A stretch of 64,000 bases of DNA from Rhodanobacter sp. OK091 (GCF_900142825.1 NZ_FRCH01000002.1:1054001-1118000), one strand, 5' to 3'; counted from the first letter of the stretch, positions 19,531 through 29,778 are shown. Notes: a model not told the origin generated them from the letters alone. Numbers and translations: made by a program.

Positions 19531-20621
19531 GCCGCGGGCGCGCCCTGCACCACGATCTTGCCCAGCCCCAGCGACTTGTTGCGCGGCTGCCGCGACAACC
19601 GGCCGGCGGTGTTGCGGGCAATCTCGCGGTAACGTGCGGCGAGTTCGGAATCCGGCATCGCCACCACCGTGGGGTTGCCGCTGTCGGCTTGCTCGCGGAT
19701 GCGGATATCCAGCGGCAGCGAACCCAGATACGGCACGCCGTATTGCGTCGACATGCGCTGGCCACCGCCTTCACCGAAGACATGTTCCTCATGGCCGCAG
19801 TGGGAGCAGATATGCGTGGCCATGTTCTCCACCACGCCGAGTACCGGCACCTCGACCTTCTCGAACATCTTCAGCGCCTTGCGGGCATCCAGCAGCGCGA
19901 TGTCCTGCGGCGTGGTGACGATCACCGCGCCGGCTACCGGCACTTTCTGCGACAGCGTGAGCTGGATGTCGCCGGTGCCCGGCGGCAGGTCGACGATCAG
20001 ATAGTCCAGTTGTTCCCAGCGCGTGTCGGTCAGCAGTTGCATCATCGCCTGCGTCACCATCGGACCACGCCAGATCATCGGCGTGTCCGCTTCCACCAGA
20101 AAGCCGATCGACATCACCGGCATGCCATGCGCCTGCATCGGGATGATGCTCTTGCCATCCGGCGAAGCCGGCTTGCCATGCACACCCAGCATGGTCGGTT
20201 GGCTGGGACCATAGATGTCGGCATCCAGCACGCCGACTTTGGCGCCTTCGGCCTGCAGCGCCAGCGCGAGATTCGCCGACACCGTGGACTTGCCCACGCC
20301 CCCCTTGCCCGACGCCACCACGATGATGTTCTTCACGTTCGGCAACGGCCCCAGGGTGCCTTGCACCTTGTGCACGTGGACGCGGCTGGTGATCGAGACG
20401 GCCGCCGATTCGATCGACGGATCGGCTTCCAGCGCCTGGCGCACACGGACAGTCATGCTGCCGATCGCACCGGCGGCCGGATAGCCCAGTTGCAGGTCCA
20501 CCGATACCTTCGCCCCGTCCACGCCGACCGCGCGCACCGTCTCAGCCAGCGGCGCGCCGGTATGGGTATCGATCAGGTCGCCAAGAATGCGGCGGACCAG
20601 GGCTTCGTTCGCCTGTGTCAT
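19527..20621 (-). CDS. apbC: Mrp/ApbC/NBP35-family P-loop iron-sulfur carrier protein
   Basis: A 364-residue protein with an N-terminal MIP18/DUF59 domain (residues about 1-90). The deviant Walker A is IVVASGKGGVGKSTVSANLA. The family CxxC is at HICSHCGHEEHVFGEGGG, and the LIVDLPPGTGDIQLTLSQ block is present. Members bind and transfer [4Fe-4S] clusters. It is upstream of the FMN reductase in a two-gene operon. Confidence 0.95.
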   Translation of the reverse strand: MTQANEALVRRILGDLIDTHTGAPLAETVRAVGVDGAKVSVDLQLGYPAAGAIGSMTVRVRQALEADPSIESAAVSITSRVHVHKVQGTLGPLPNVKNIIVVASGKGGVGKSTVSANLALALQAEGAKVGVLDADIYGPSQPTMLGVHGKPASPDGKSIIPMQAHGMPVMSIGFLVEADTPMIWRGPMVTQAMMQLLTDTRWEQLDYLIVDLPPGTGDIQLTLSQKVPVAGAVIVTTPQDIALLDARKALKMFEKVEVPVLGVVENMATHICSHCGHEEHVFGEGGGQRMSTQYGVPYLGSLPLDIRIREQADSGNPTVVAMPDSELAARYREIARNTAGRLSRQPRNKSLGLGKIVVQGAPAA

Positions 20622-20814
20622 ATCGGCTCGGATAGTTTTCGGAGTCGCTTATTATGCCAGCCCGCCGACTCCACCCAGCTGACGCAGATCAGTGACTGGC
20701 TGGGCGCGCAGCCAGGACGTATCGAACCATTCCCGGCATGGCGCATTGCAGCTTGACGCCCTTGTACATCCTCGCCAGTCTCGCATCCATACGCTTTCGT
20801 ACGGGAGGAACACC

Positions 20815-21261
20815 ATGAAGCATGTTTTTCGCCTCACCATCGCTGCCGCCCTGGTGCTGGCGGCCGGCGCGGCACTCGCCGCCAACGACACGCCGGTCGG
20901 CACCTGGAAAACCATCGACGACACCACCCACAAGCCGAAATCGATCGTGCAGATCACTGAGACCAACGGCGAGCTGCAGGCCAAGGTGCTGCAGGTGCTG
21001 CAGTCCGACGATGGCCCGCATCCGCTCTGCAGCAAGTGCGACGGCTCACGCAAGAACCAGCCCGTCGAGGGCATGACGATCATGTGGGGAGTCACCAAGG
21101 ATGACGACGTCTGGGATGGCGGCAAGATTCTCGACCCGCACAATGGCAAGACCTACAAGGTGAAGCTCACTGTCACGGACGGTGGCCAGAAACTCGACGT
21201 GCACGGCTACATCGGTTTCGCCCTGCTAGGCCGCAGCCAGGTGTGGGAGCGGCAGGAGTAA
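20815..21261 (+). CDS. DUF2147 family secreted protein
   Basis: A 148-residue exported protein with signal peptide MKHVFRLTIAAALVLAAGAA. The mature part has the DUF2147 pattern: PVGTWKTIDDTTHKPKSIVQ, GMTIMWGVTKDDDVWDGGKI, LDPHNGKTYKVKLTV and a C-terminal YIGFALLGRSQVWER. GGGAGG lies upstream of the ATG at 20815. The function of the family is unknown. Confidence 0.9.
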   Translation: MKHVFRLTIAAALVLAAGAALAANDTPVGTWKTIDDTTHKPKSIVQITETNGELQAKVLQVLQSDDGPHPLCSKCDGSRKNQPVEGMTIMWGVTKDDDVWDGGKILDPHNGKTYKVKLTVTDGGQKLDVHGYIGFALLGRSQVWERQE

Positions 21262-21292
21262 CGCCACTTCAACCGCTTTTTCGTGTCACACC

Positions 21293-21326
21293 AAACCTCA
21301 TGCCGACGCACCGGCATGGGGTTTTT
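21293..21326 (+). terminator. Rho-independent terminator of the DUF2147 gene
   Basis: A 13-bp stem (AAACCTCATGCCG with CGGCATGGGGTTT, one G-T pair) with a 6-nt loop, followed by T residues. It lies between the convergent DUF2147 and deoR genes and could serve both strands. Confidence 0.85.
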
Positions 21327-21353
21327 CATTGGCTGCGGACAAGCCCGCTGGGC

Positions 21354-22148
21354 TCACGCCGCTGCCGTGTCGGCCCGGTGCACGCTCACGCCACGTGCCG
21401 CGAATGCCGCACGCAGCGCACGGCCGGCATCGTGCTCGACCACCAGGTGCTGCACTTCGTCGATACCCGCCACCCGGTGCGTCGCCACCGTACCGAGCTT
21501 GTCGCTGGTGGCGACGACGACGGTCTCGCCGCTGGCCTCGACCATCGCCCGCTTCAGCAAGACTTCCTCGCTGTCGAAACCCCATAGCCCGCCGATCGCA
21601 TCGACCGCGCAAGCGCCGGGAAAACAGATATCCGCACGTACCCGCTGCATCTCCTGCACGGCCTGCGCGCCGACGGCTGCACCGATTCGCGCGTCGATCC
21701 GACCGCCGATCAGCAGTATCTCGAAGCCTTCGCGTTCCAGCAGTATCTGTGCGATATCCGGCGCATTGGTTATCACGGTCAGGCCGAAATCCCGCGGCAA
21801 GGCGGCGGCGATCGCTGCATTGGTGGAGCCGGCATCGATCAAGACGACCTGACCCTGCCGCACCAGGGTCGCCGCCTTGCGTCCCAGCGCCAGCTTGCGA
21901 CCGGCATGCTCCTGTCGCCGCTGCTTGAGCGGCGCAACCACGGCGGACAACGGCAACGCGCCGCCGTAAACGCGCTTGCACAAGCCTTGCGCGGCCAGTT
22001 CGCGCAGGTCGCGCCTGACCGAATCCTCGGACACCGCAAATTCCGTCGCCAACTCCACCGCCACCACACGACCGCTCTGGCGCAGTCGGTCGAGTATCCA
22101 TTGCTGCCGCTCCTGCGGCAGCATCTCGGCGGGATTCACCTTAGCCAC
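21354..22148 (-). CDS. DeoR-family transcriptional regulator
   Basis: A 264-residue repressor. The N-terminal HTH is RQQWILDRLRQSGRVVAVEL followed by FAVSEDSVRRDLRELAAQGL. The effector domain is of the DeoR C-terminal sensor type (VLIDAGSTNAAIAAALPRDF, ILLIGGRIDARIGAAVGAQA). The GTG at 22148 overlaps the HAD stop and has GGAGGAG at suitable distance; an ATG at 22124 is the alternative. It is the third gene of an MFS-HAD-DeoR operon and probably controls it in response to a sugar phosphate. Confidence 0.9.
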   Translation of the reverse strand: MAKVNPAEMLPQERQQWILDRLRQSGRVVAVELATEFAVSEDSVRRDLRELAAQGLCKRVYGGALPLSAVVAPLKQRRQEHAGRKLALGRKAATLVRQGQVVLIDAGSTNAAIAAALPRDFGLTVITNAPDIAQILLEREGFEILLIGGRIDARIGAAVGAQAVQEMQRVRADICFPGACAVDAIGGLWGFDSEEVLLKRAMVEASGETVVVATSDKLGTVATHRVAGIDEVQHLVVEHDAGRALRAAFAARGVSVHRADTAAA

Positions 22149-22803
22149 GCTGGCGCTCCTCCGGCGATGCGGCGTCCAGCAATCCCAGCGCGGCCAGTTC
22201 CGTGCGCAGTGCCGCCGCATCGCGGAAGTGCAGCGCATGCATGCCCAGCTTCGCCGCCGCATCCACATTGCGCGGAGCATCGTCGATAAAGACGGCCCGT
22301 TCCGGATCGACCCCGTAGCGATTCAGCAACACGTGGAATATGGCCGGATCGGGCTTGATCATGCGCTCCGCTCCGGACACCACGATGCCCTCGAACACAT
22401 GCAGGAACGTGTAGCGCTCGAAGGCGAGCGGAAAAGTCTCATTCGACCAGTTGGTCAATGCGTAAAGGCGCACGCCGCGCTCGCGCAGCTCGTGGAGGAT
22501 CGCCACGCTGTCGTGTATCGGGCCGCTCAGCATCTCGTCCCAGCGCGTGCGGTACGCGGCGATCCGCGCCGCGTGTTCGGGAAACTCCGCGCTGAGCTGC
22601 CGGATCGCCTCGTCCCACGGACGTCCGGCGTCCTGCTGCTCGTTCCACCGCGAATGGCACACCTCGGCCAGGAATCGCTCCATCGCCTGCTCGTCATCGA
22701 ACAGCTGGCGATACAGATAGCGCGGATTCCAGTCGATCAGGACGCCGCCGAGATCGAAGATCACCGTATCCGGTACCGCATGCATAGTTCTACGTTCACT
22801 CAC
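22141..22803 (-). CDS. HAD-superfamily hydrolase (phosphatase, YihX/epoxide-hydrolase-like subgroup)
   Basis: A roughly 220-residue hydrolase. HAD motif I is VIFDLGGVLIDWNPRYLYRQ (DxGG form), motif II is LYALTNWSNETFPLAFER, motif III Lys is MIKPDPAIFHVLLNRYGV, and motif IV is AVFIDDAPRNVDAAAKLGM. It probably dephosphorylates a small phosphorylated metabolite. The GTG at 22803 has AGGA seven bases upstream; the ATG at 22785 gives a slightly shorter protein. It sits between the MFS gene and deoR in one operon. Confidence 0.9.
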   Translation of the reverse strand: MSERRTMHAVPDTVIFDLGGVLIDWNPRYLYRQLFDDEQAMERFLAEVCHSRWNEQQDAGRPWDEAIRQLSAEFPEHAARIAAYRTRWDEMLSGPIHDSVAILHELRERGVRLYALTNWSNETFPLAFERYTFLHVFEGIVVSGAERMIKPDPAIFHVLLNRYGVDPERAVFIDDAPRNVDAAAKLGMHALHFRDAAALRTELAALGLLDAASPEERQRG

Positions 22804-22829
22804 GTCGTCATCCTCATGGGGTAGGTCAT

Positions 22830-23993
22830 TCAACGCCGCACGATCCGGGCAGAGCCGGCCACCAGCAGCAACAGGCCGGCGACCACGGCCAACGCCACCG
22901 GCAAGTTGCTGGCATGGGCCATGAAACCGATCAGTGCCGGACCACTGAGTAGGCCGGCGTAGCCCAGCATGGTCACTGCGGCGATCGAAATCGCCGGTGG
23001 ATTGCCCGGCAGGCGGCCCGCCGCACTGAACATCACCGGCACGATGTTCGATGCGCCCAGGCCGATCAATACGAAACCGGACAGCGAAGCAGCCGGCCAT
23101 GGCGCCATCGCCGCCAGCAGAAACCCGATCGCCGCCGTACTGGCGCCAATGCGTACCGCGCTTACCGGACCCAGCCGCTCGACCACGCGGTCGCCGGCGA
23201 GCCGGCCGGCTGCCATCGCCACCGAGAAACACGCGTAGCCGATGCCGGCGGATGCCGCGGAGAAGCCGCGAAAGTCACGCAGCAACACGGCGCTCCAGTC
23301 GAGCATCGAACCCTCGGCCAGGAAACTGACAAAGCACAGCACACCGAGCAGCAACACCAGCCCGCGCGGCAGACGGAACACCGTCGACCATTCGGCCGCA
23401 TCGTCCACACCGGGAAGCAGGCTGCTGCGCTGGCTGAGCACGATCAGCGCCAGCAGCAGCGCGATGGCCAGCGCGCTTGCCCACAGCGTCAGACCCAGCG
23501 CGAGCAGCGTACTCATGATGGCGGCACCGGCGAGGCCGCCGATGCTGAAGAGGCCGTGGAAGCCCGACATCAGCGCGCGACCGTCGCGCCGCTCCACCTC
23601 GACCGCGTGCGCGTTCATCGCCACATCCACGGCGCCAAGCATCGCGCCGAAATACAGCAGTACCGCGGCAAGCGCTGGCGCGTTCGGCACGATCGCCAGC
23701 AGCGGGATCGCCACGCACAGCATCAGCCCGGCCACGCTGATCACCTTGCGGTTGCCGTAGCGATGGGTCAGCCAGCCGACCAGCGGCATCGACACCATCG
23801 AACCGCCACCGAAGGCCAGCAGCACCAGGCCGAGATCCGCATCGTCCAACCCCAGCCGGGCCTTGGCATACGGCACCATCGGCGCCCAGCTGGCCATGCC
23901 GATGCCGGACGTCAGGAAGATCAGCCGAGTGGCGCGGGTAGCTGCTCCGAGCTGCGCTCGTCCCGCGGGGATGGATCCACTCAACACGTTCAT
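22830..23993 (-). CDS. MFS transporter (YbjJ-like)
   Basis: A 387-residue membrane protein with about 12 hydrophobic segments. MFS signatures are GWLTHRYGNRKVISVAGLML after TM2 and GAVDVAMNAHAVEVERRDGR, typical of the YbjJ/fucose-permease-like branch. The ATG at 23993 (MNVLSGSIPAG) is preferred; upstream in-frame codons would run through the candidate operator. It is first in the operon with a HAD phosphatase and DeoR regulator, which suggests transport and processing of a small sugar or related compound. Substrate unknown. Confidence 0.88.
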   Translation of the reverse strand: MNVLSGSIPAGRAQLGAATRATRLIFLTSGIGMASWAPMVPYAKARLGLDDADLGLVLLAFGGGSMVSMPLVGWLTHRYGNRKVISVAGLMLCVAIPLLAIVPNAPALAAVLLYFGAMLGAVDVAMNAHAVEVERRDGRALMSGFHGLFSIGGLAGAAIMSTLLALGLTLWASALAIALLLALIVLSQRSSLLPGVDDAAEWSTVFRLPRGLVLLLGVLCFVSFLAEGSMLDWSAVLLRDFRGFSAASAGIGYACFSVAMAAGRLAGDRVVERLGPVSAVRIGASTAAIGFLLAAMAPWPAASLSGFVLIGLGASNIVPVMFSAAGRLPGNPPAISIAAVTMLGYAGLLSGPALIGFMAHASNLPVALAVVAGLLLLVAGSARIVRR

Positions 23994-24021
23994 CACTTTG
24001 GCCCGGATCTTTAAAACGCGT

Positions 24022-24055
24022 ACAAATGTACACAAATAGAACAAATCGTGCAAAC
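24022..24055 (-). promoter_or_regulatory. candidate DeoR operator: direct repeats ACAAAT with about 10-bp period
   Basis: ACAAAT occurs at 24022, 24032 and 24041, and a degenerate copy GCAAAC at 24050, all about 29-60 bp upstream of the MFS start. The spacing places each copy on one face of the DNA. Tandem short repeats are common targets of DeoR-family repressors, and deoR is the last gene of this operon. Confidence 0.55.
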
Positions 24056-24209
24056 CGAAAAGACGCACTTCGTGAGGCCGGCAGGCCACCGCGAATGAGC
24101 GCCCTCACATCACTCCGTCGGAATCGACGCCCTCCGCGAACCCCGATATACGGCCAACCGCAGGCCCCACATGCAATAATGCAAAGTCATTCCGGAGTGT
24201 CTGTCTGCC

Positions 24210-26318
24210 ATGAGTCGTCGCCTGCTCGTCACCCACGCCCTGCCCTATGCCAACGGCCCGCTGCATCTTGGCCACATGCTGGGCTACATCCAGACGGATA
24301 TCTGGGTACGTGCGCAGCGGATGATGGGCAACGAGGTACATTTCGTTGCCGCGGACGATGCCCACGGCACGCCGATCATGCTGGCCGCGGAGAAAGCCGG
24401 CATGTCGCCCGAAGCATTCATCGCCGGCATCCGCGCCGGCCATGAAGCCGACTTTGCCGAATTCAACTTCAGCTTCGACCAATACCACACCACGCATTCG
24501 GACGAGAACCGCGAGCTGGCCTCGCTGATCTACACGCGCCTGCGCGATGCCGGCTATATCGCCAAGCGGAACATCAAGCAGCTGTTCGATCCGGAAAAGC
24601 AGATGTTCCTGCCGGATCGCTACATCAAAGGCGTCTGCCCGAACTGCGGCACGCCGGACCAATATGGCGACAACTGCGAGCACTGCGGCGCCACCTACGC
24701 GCCGACCGACCTGATCAATCCTTATTCGGTGATGTCCGGTGCCACGCCGGTGCTGCGCGATTCGGAGCATTACTTCTTCGAGCTGAGCAAATTCCAGGGA
24801 CTGCTGCGCGACTGGTTCGCCGGCAAGTTCACCCACGGCAGGCCGGTGGCGAACAGCGGCGTCGCCGCGAAGCTGCGGGAATGGCTGGACGGTGGCCTGA
24901 AGGATTGGGACATCTCGCGCGATGCGCCGTACTTCGGTTTTCCGATTCCCGACGCGCCGGGCAAGTTTTTCTATGTGTGGCTGGATGCGCCGGTCGGCTA
25001 CCTGGCCAGCTTCAAGGCGCTGTGCGACCGCACCGGCCTGAAGTTCGACGACTTCCTGGGCACCGACAGCACCGCCGAGATGCACCATTTCATCGGCAAG
25101 GACATCATCAACTTCCACGGCCTGTTCTGGCCGGCGATGCTGCACGGTGCCGGCTTCCGCACGCCGACCGCGCTGCACGTCAACGGCTACCTGACCGTGA
25201 ACGGCGCCAAGATGTCCAAGTCGCGCGGCACCTTCATCCAGGCGCGTACCTACCTCGACGCCGGCATCCATCCGGAATTCCTGCGCTATTACTTCGCCAC
25301 CATGCTCAGCGATGCGCCGGTCGATGTGGATCTCGATCTCAAGGCGTTCGAGGAGCGCGTCAACTCGCACCTGGTAGGCAAATGGGTGAATATCGCCAGC
25401 CGCACCGCGGGCTTCGTGCAAAAATTCTTCGACGGCCGCCTGGCGCCGCAGTTCGGCGCGCAGGAAACCGTGCTGTGGAACAGCTTGCTGGAACACTACG
25501 ACGGCATCGCCGAGCTGTACGACAGCGGCGACTTCGCCGAGGTCACCCGCCGCTTCGTGCTGATGGCCGACCTGGTCAACGGCCATATCGCCGCCAAGGC
25601 GCCGTGGGCGATGGCCAAGGACGAAGCGCTGCGCGAGGAACTGCACCAGGTGTGTTCGTTCGCGCTGACCGCATTCCGCCTGCTGGCCGGCATGCTCAAG
25701 CCGATACTGCCGGCCACCGTGACCGCCGCCGAACAATTCCTGGCCGCACCGATCACCGATTTCGACGACGCTCGCGCCGCGCTGCACAACCATGCCATCC
25801 ATGCCTTCGAGCCGCTGCTCGGCCGTATCGATCCCAAGCGCATCGAGGCGATGGTCGAGGCCTCGAAGGATTCGCTGGGCAGCTCTCCCGAGCCGGTAGC
25901 CGCGCCTGCAGCAAACAAGAAGCCAAAGGAATCGGGGAAATCCATGAGCGAAAAGGTTGCCGGCAACGAAACCGCTGCAGCACCGACCACCATCGCCATG
26001 GACGACTTCGCACGGCTCGACCTGCGCATCGGCAAGGTCAGCGCCTGCGAATTCGTCGATGGTTCGGACAAGCTGTTGCGCTTCGAACTGGACGCCGGTC
26101 CGCTGGGCACGCGACAGATCTTCTCCGGCATCCGCGCCGCTTACGGCGAACCGGACAAGCTGATCGGCCGCAACGTGGTGTTCATCGCCAACCTCGCTCC
26201 GCGCAAGATGCGTTTCGGCCTGTCCGAAGGCATGATCCTGTCGGCCGGCGACGGCGGCAGCGACCTGTTCCTGCTCGATGCCGACCAGGGTGCGAAGCCG
26301 GGTGCCACCGTCCGCTGA
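24210..26318 (+). CDS. metG: methionyl-tRNA synthetase
   Basis: A 702-residue class I aminoacyl-tRNA synthetase. The HIGH-type motif is [19 protein letters not shown] and the KMSKS motif is [12 protein letters not shown]. The zinc knuckle appears as [20 protein letters not shown] with two CxxC pairs. The C-terminal EMAP/tRNA-binding domain ([20 protein letters not shown]) follows an Ala/Pro/Lys linker, giving the long dimerising form. It is divergent from the MFS operon and is followed 8 bp later by the rnfB-like gene. Confidence 0.98.
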   Translation: MSRRLLVTHALPYANGPLHLGHMLGYIQTDIWVRAQRMMGNEVHFVAADDAHGTPIMLAAEKAGMSPEAFIAGIRAGHEADFAEFNFSFDQYHTTHSDENRELASLIYTRLRDAGYIAKRNIKQLFDPEKQMFLPDRYIKGVCPNCGTPDQYGDNCEHCGATYAPTDLINPYSVMSGATPVLRDSEHYFFELSKFQGLLRDWFAGKFTHGRPVANSGVAAKLREWLDGGLKDWDISRDAPYFGFPIPDAPGKFFYVWLDAPVGYLASFKALCDRTGLKFDDFLGTDSTAEMHHFIGKDIINFHGLFWPAMLHGAGFRTPTALHVNGYLTVNGAKMSKSRGTFIQARTYLDAGIHPEFLRYYFATMLSDAPVDVDLDLKAFEERVNSHLVGKWVNIASRTAGFVQKFFDGRLAPQFGAQETVLWNSLLEHYDGIAELYDSGDFAEVTRRFVLMADLVNGHIAAKAPWAMAKDEALREELHQVCSFALTAFRLLAGMLKPILPATVTAAEQFLAAPITDFDDARAALHNHAIHAFEPLLGRIDPKRIEAMVEASKDSLGSSPEPVAAPAANKKPKESGKSMSEKVAGNETAAAPTTIAMDDFARLDLRIGKVSACEFVDGSDKLLRFELDAGPLGTRQIFSGIRAAYGEPDKLIGRNVVFIANLAPRKMRFGLSEGMILSAGDGGSDLFLLDADQGAKPGATVR

Positions 26319-26325
26319 TCCCGCC

Positions 26326-26928
26326 ATGACATGGGCCGACCGCATCGATGCGCTGTTGCCGCAGACGCAATGCGAGCAGTGCGGCTATCACGGCTGCCGG
26401 CCGTATGCAGAAGCGATCGCGCGTGGTGAGGCGGAAATCAACCAATGTCCGCCTGGTGGCGCGGACGGCATCGTGAAACTGGCGGCGCTGCTCGATCGGC
26501 CGGTGCTGCCGCTGAACCCCGCAAACGGCGTCGAGAAGCCGCGCGCGCTGGCGCGCATCGTCGAGGCCGACTGCATCGGTTGCACCAAATGCATCCAGGC
26601 CTGTCCGGTCGATGCGATCGTCGGCGCGGCGAAATTGATGCACACGGTGATCGCCGACGACTGCACCGGCTGCGAGCTGTGCGTGCCGGCCTGCCCGGTC
26701 GACTGCATCGTGCTGCTGCCCATGCCCGAAGCACAGCTCGACACCGCTCACGCCGACGCGGCACGCGCGCATTTCCAGCGGCACGAGGTGCGGCTGGAGC
26801 GCCTGCGGGTCGAACACGAGACGGAACTGGCGGCGCGCAAGGCGGCCGTCGACACCAACGCCCAGCGCAATCCTGTGCTGGAGGCCCTGGCCCGCGCCAA
26901 GGCAAAGCAGCAGGAACCGAAACCATGA
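26326..26928 (+). CDS. RnfB-like ferredoxin-type electron transport protein
   Basis: A 200-residue protein with an N-terminal Fe-S domain ([20 protein letters not shown] and a later INQCPPGG Cys). Two classic 4Fe-4S ferredoxin motifs follow ([20 protein letters not shown] and [20 protein letters not shown]). The layout matches RnfB/RsxB, but the N-terminal membrane anchor is missing and no other rnf genes are near. The start ATG is at 26326. It overlaps nth by 4 bp, which suggests a link to endonuclease III cluster biogenesis or redox state; that is inference. Confidence 0.88.
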   Translation: MTWADRIDALLPQTQCEQCGYHGCRPYAEAIARGEAEINQCPPGGADGIVKLAALLDRPVLPLNPANGVEKPRALARIVEADCIGCTKCIQACPVDAIVGAAKLMHTVIADDCTGCELCVPACPVDCIVLLPMPEAQLDTAHADAARAHFQRHEVRLERLRVEHETELAARKAAVDTNAQRNPVLEALARAKAKQQEPKP

Positions 26929-27566
26929 AACGCGCCGACGCGATCGAGCTTTTCTCGCGGCTGCGCGAACTCAACCCGCACCCGACCACCGAGCTCGCCT
27001 ACAGCACGCCGTTCGAATTGCTGGTCGCGGTGGTATTGTCGGCGCAGGCTACCGATGTCGGTGTCAACAAGGCCACCAGGAAACTGTATCCGGTCGCCAA
27101 CACGCCGCAGGCCATCCTCGAGCTTGGCGAGGAAGGCCTGAAGCGTTACATCAGCACGATCGGATTGTTCAACGCGAAGGCCAAGAACGTGATCGCGCTG
27201 TGCCAGCTGCTGATCGAGCGGCACGGTGGCGAAGTGCCGCACAATCGCGAAGCGCTGGAAGCCCTCCCCGGGGTCGGCCGCAAGACCGCCAACGTGGTGC
27301 TCAACACGGCGTTCGGCGAACCGACCATCGCGGTGGATACGCATATCTTTCGCGTGGCCAACCGTACCGGCCTGGCACCGGGCAAGGATGTGCGCGCGGT
27401 CGAAGCCAAGCTCGAGAAGGTGATCCCAGCCGAGTTCAAACAGGACGCGCATCATTGGCTGATCCTGCACGGCCGTTACGTATGCAAGGCACGCAAACCG
27501 GACTGCCCGCATTGCGCGATCCGCGACCTGTGCGGCTACAAGCACAAGACCGTCGCGGTGCCTTGA
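26925..27566 (+). CDS. nth: endonuclease III
   Basis: A 213-residue base-excision-repair glycosylase/AP lyase for oxidised pyrimidines. The helix-hairpin-helix with catalytic Lys is [20 protein letters not shown], and the catalytic Asp is in [14 protein letters not shown]. The C-terminal [4Fe-4S] loop has four Cys ([20 protein letters not shown]). The ATG overlaps the rnfB-like stop (ATGA). Confidence 0.97.
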   Translation: MKRADAIELFSRLRELNPHPTTELAYSTPFELLVAVVLSAQATDVGVNKATRKLYPVANTPQAILELGEEGLKRYISTIGLFNAKAKNVIALCQLLIERHGGEVPHNREALEALPGVGRKTANVVLNTAFGEPTIAVDTHIFRVANRTGLAPGKDVRAVEAKLEKVIPAEFKQDAHHWLILHGRYVCKARKPDCPHCAIRDLCGYKHKTVAVP

Positions 27567-27825
27567 CGAAACCATATGCGGTTTTTGTTCGTGTCACCAT
27601 TTTTGCATTGACATAGACTTCTCCTGCGGTCAGCATGCGCGCGCCTTCACCTGCACCAGAACCCCACGAGACCTGATCCACCATGGACAGCGACCCAGCC
27701 AGTTGCAGCCGGACCGCCCCTGCGGCGCTTTCGATGCACACAGACATCTACTCTCGCGGCCCGGCCGCGAGTGGATCGCTGCCCGGCTGATCCGCTCGCT
27801 CCGTGCAGCGGATACGGAGACGAGC

Positions 27826-29154
27826 ATGAAAAAGATCCACCTGTTCGCCGCGGCCATCTGGCTTGCGCTGGCGTCTACCCCCACGCTGGCCGACGACGCG
27901 CCGATGTATGTGCCGCAATGGCTGGGTGCGCAGTACACCTTCATCGACCAGCACCAATCGTCCATGCATTCGCCGTACAGCGGCCCGATGAGCCTGCGCG
28001 CGCGTGGCGATACCGAGCGATCGCACACCTTCGGCGCCTACTTCGGCGTCGCCCTGCCGGCGCATTTCCAGTTCTACTTCGACGTGGAAATGTTCAAGGG
28101 CGAGGCAGTCAGCGGAGCCACTGGCCTGGGTGGCGTTGCCAATGGCGACGTGGTGCATTCCGGCGGCGGCACCTTGAGCAAGACCGCCTACGTCGCGCGC
28201 CGGTACCTGCGCTGGACGCTGCCGCTGGGCGACGAACACGAATCGGCTCAGCGCGGCCAGGACCAGTTGCCGGGCCAAGAAGCCACCCACCGCATCGAAA
28301 TCAAGTTGGGCAAGATGGCGGTGAGTGACGACTTCGACAAGAACCGCTACGCCGATGCGGCACGCACGCAATTCCTGAATTGGTCGTTGCTCAACAACAC
28401 CGCGTGGGATTTCGCCGCCGATACCCGCGGCTATACCGACGGGCTGATGCTGGGCTGGATCAACCCGAGCTGGAGCCTGCGCTACGGCGTCTACCTGATG
28501 CCCGTCGAAGCGAATGGGACGAAGCTGGAGAGTTCACCGCGGCGCGCCCGCGGCGAGCAGCTCGAACTGACCTTGCAGCCGCACGCGGACGGCGCGATCC
28601 TGCGGCTGCTGGCATTCCGCAACGTCGCGAACATGGGCGTGTACCGCGACGCCATTGCGTACGCGCTTGCTCATGGCACCCCACCGGACATCCATGCCGA
28701 CGACCGCCCCGGACGGCGCAAGTACGGCTTCGCGGTCAACGGCGAGCTGCCGCTGGCGGACGATGGCGAGACCGGGCTGTTCGCCCGCGCAGGCTGGAAT
28801 GACGGTCGCAACGAATCGTTTGCGTTCACCGAAGTGGATCGCACCCTGAGCGCCGGCCTGCAGCTCTCCGGCGCGCATTGGGATCGGCCGAAAGATCATC
28901 TGGGCGTCGCGTTCGCCATCGACGCGCTGTCGCCAGCGCATCGCGACTACCTGGCCCTGGGCGGCCAGGGATTCACGCTGGGCGATGGCGCGCTCGCCTA
29001 TGGCCGCGAGCGCATCGTCGAGGCTTATTACAATATTGCGGTGGTCGATCACCTGACGCTCGCTCCCGACATCCAGCTGATCCACAACCCGGGCTACAAC
29101 CGCGCCCGCGGACCGGCCCGCTTTGTCGGCATGCGCGCCCATCTGGAGTTCTGA
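27826..29154 (+). CDS. OprB-type carbohydrate-selective porin
   Basis: A 442-residue outer-membrane protein with signal peptide MKKIHLFAAAIWLALASTPT. The body has alternating beta-strand character and OprB-like blocks (AQYTFIDQHQSSMHSPYSGP; EIKLGKMAVSDDFDKNRYAD; FNWSLL-like TQFLNWSLLNNTAWDFAADT; VEAYYNIAVVDHLTLAPDIQ). It ends with Phe, as outer-membrane barrels usually do (MRAHLEF). GGAG precedes the ATG at 27826. No transporter genes are adjacent, so the substrate is unknown. Confidence 0.85.
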   Translation: MKKIHLFAAAIWLALASTPTLADDAPMYVPQWLGAQYTFIDQHQSSMHSPYSGPMSLRARGDTERSHTFGAYFGVALPAHFQFYFDVEMFKGEAVSGATGLGGVANGDVVHSGGGTLSKTAYVARRYLRWTLPLGDEHESAQRGQDQLPGQEATHRIEIKLGKMAVSDDFDKNRYADAARTQFLNWSLLNNTAWDFAADTRGYTDGLMLGWINPSWSLRYGVYLMPVEANGTKLESSPRRARGEQLELTLQPHADGAILRLLAFRNVANMGVYRDAIAYALAHGTPPDIHADDRPGRRKYGFAVNGELPLADDGETGLFARAGWNDGRNESFAFTEVDRTLSAGLQLSGAHWDRPKDHLGVAFAIDALSPAHRDYLALGGQGFTLGDGALAYGRERIVEAYYNIAVVDHLTLAPDIQLIHNPGYNRARGPARFVGMRAHLEF

Positions 29155-29166
29155 TCGCCCGAAGAA

Positions 29167-29778
29167 TCACCGGCTCGGCAGCTGCGCCCGTTCCAGCGCC
29201 GCGATGTGACGCCCCAGCCGCGGCCCCAGGTAGCAATGCGATCCGCACGGCAGCAGTCCCACCTCGCCGAACTCGCGCAGATACCAGGCCGGCGCACGCG
29301 CCACGAAACCGTGATGATCGCCGGCCACATCGTCGCGATTGGTGAATACCTCGAGAAACGCGACGCCCTCGAGCATCTCGCCGATGCCCTGCAGACCTGC
29401 GCGGATCTCGGCCGGCTTCAGGTAATGCAGCACATCGGTGCAGACGATCAAGTCGAAACGCGTGTCGAAACGCAACTGTTCGAGCTGGCCGAAACGCGCC
29501 AGGCCGATGTTGCGGCTGCGACCGTAGCGCGCCACGGCGTACTCGCTGGCGTCCAGCCCGCGATAGTCGATGTGCGGACGCAATGCGCGCAGCGGCGCAC
29601 GCCAGGTTGCCTCGCCGCAGCCGACATCGAGCACATTGAGGATAGTCCGGCCGAGGTAGTACTCGGCTTGCGCCACCACCATCGCCACCTTGCGCCTGAG
29701 CTCGGCCGGCGAGGCGACTGAATGCTGCGGATCGCGATACCACTTGTCGAAATACTCGCGGTCGTAGGTCTTGGGCAT
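29167..29778 (-). CDS. class I SAM-dependent methyltransferase
   Basis: A 203-residue protein starting MPKTYDREYFDKWYRDP. The SAM-binding motif I is ILNVLDVGCGEATWRAPLRA, and the acidic end of strand beta-2 is YRGLDASEYAVARYG. The post-I block FDLIVCTDVLHYLKPAEIRA is typical of small-molecule methyltransferases. It converges on the porin gene. The substrate cannot be inferred. Confidence 0.85.
   Translation of the reverse strand: MPKTYDREYFDKWYRDPQHSVASPAELRRKVAMVVAQAEYYLGRTILNVLDVGCGEATWRAPLRALRPHIDYRGLDASEYAVARYGRSRNIGLARFGQLEQLRFDTRFDLIVCTDVLHYLKPAEIRAGLQGIGEMLEGVAFLEVFTNRDDVAGDHHGFVARAPAWYLREFGEVGLLPCGSHCYLGPRLGRHIAALERAQLPSR

Noticed and set aside
24105..26345. 746-codon open frame on the minus strand
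   Set aside because: Complete antisense shadow of metG, which has all motifs of a methionyl-tRNA synthetase.
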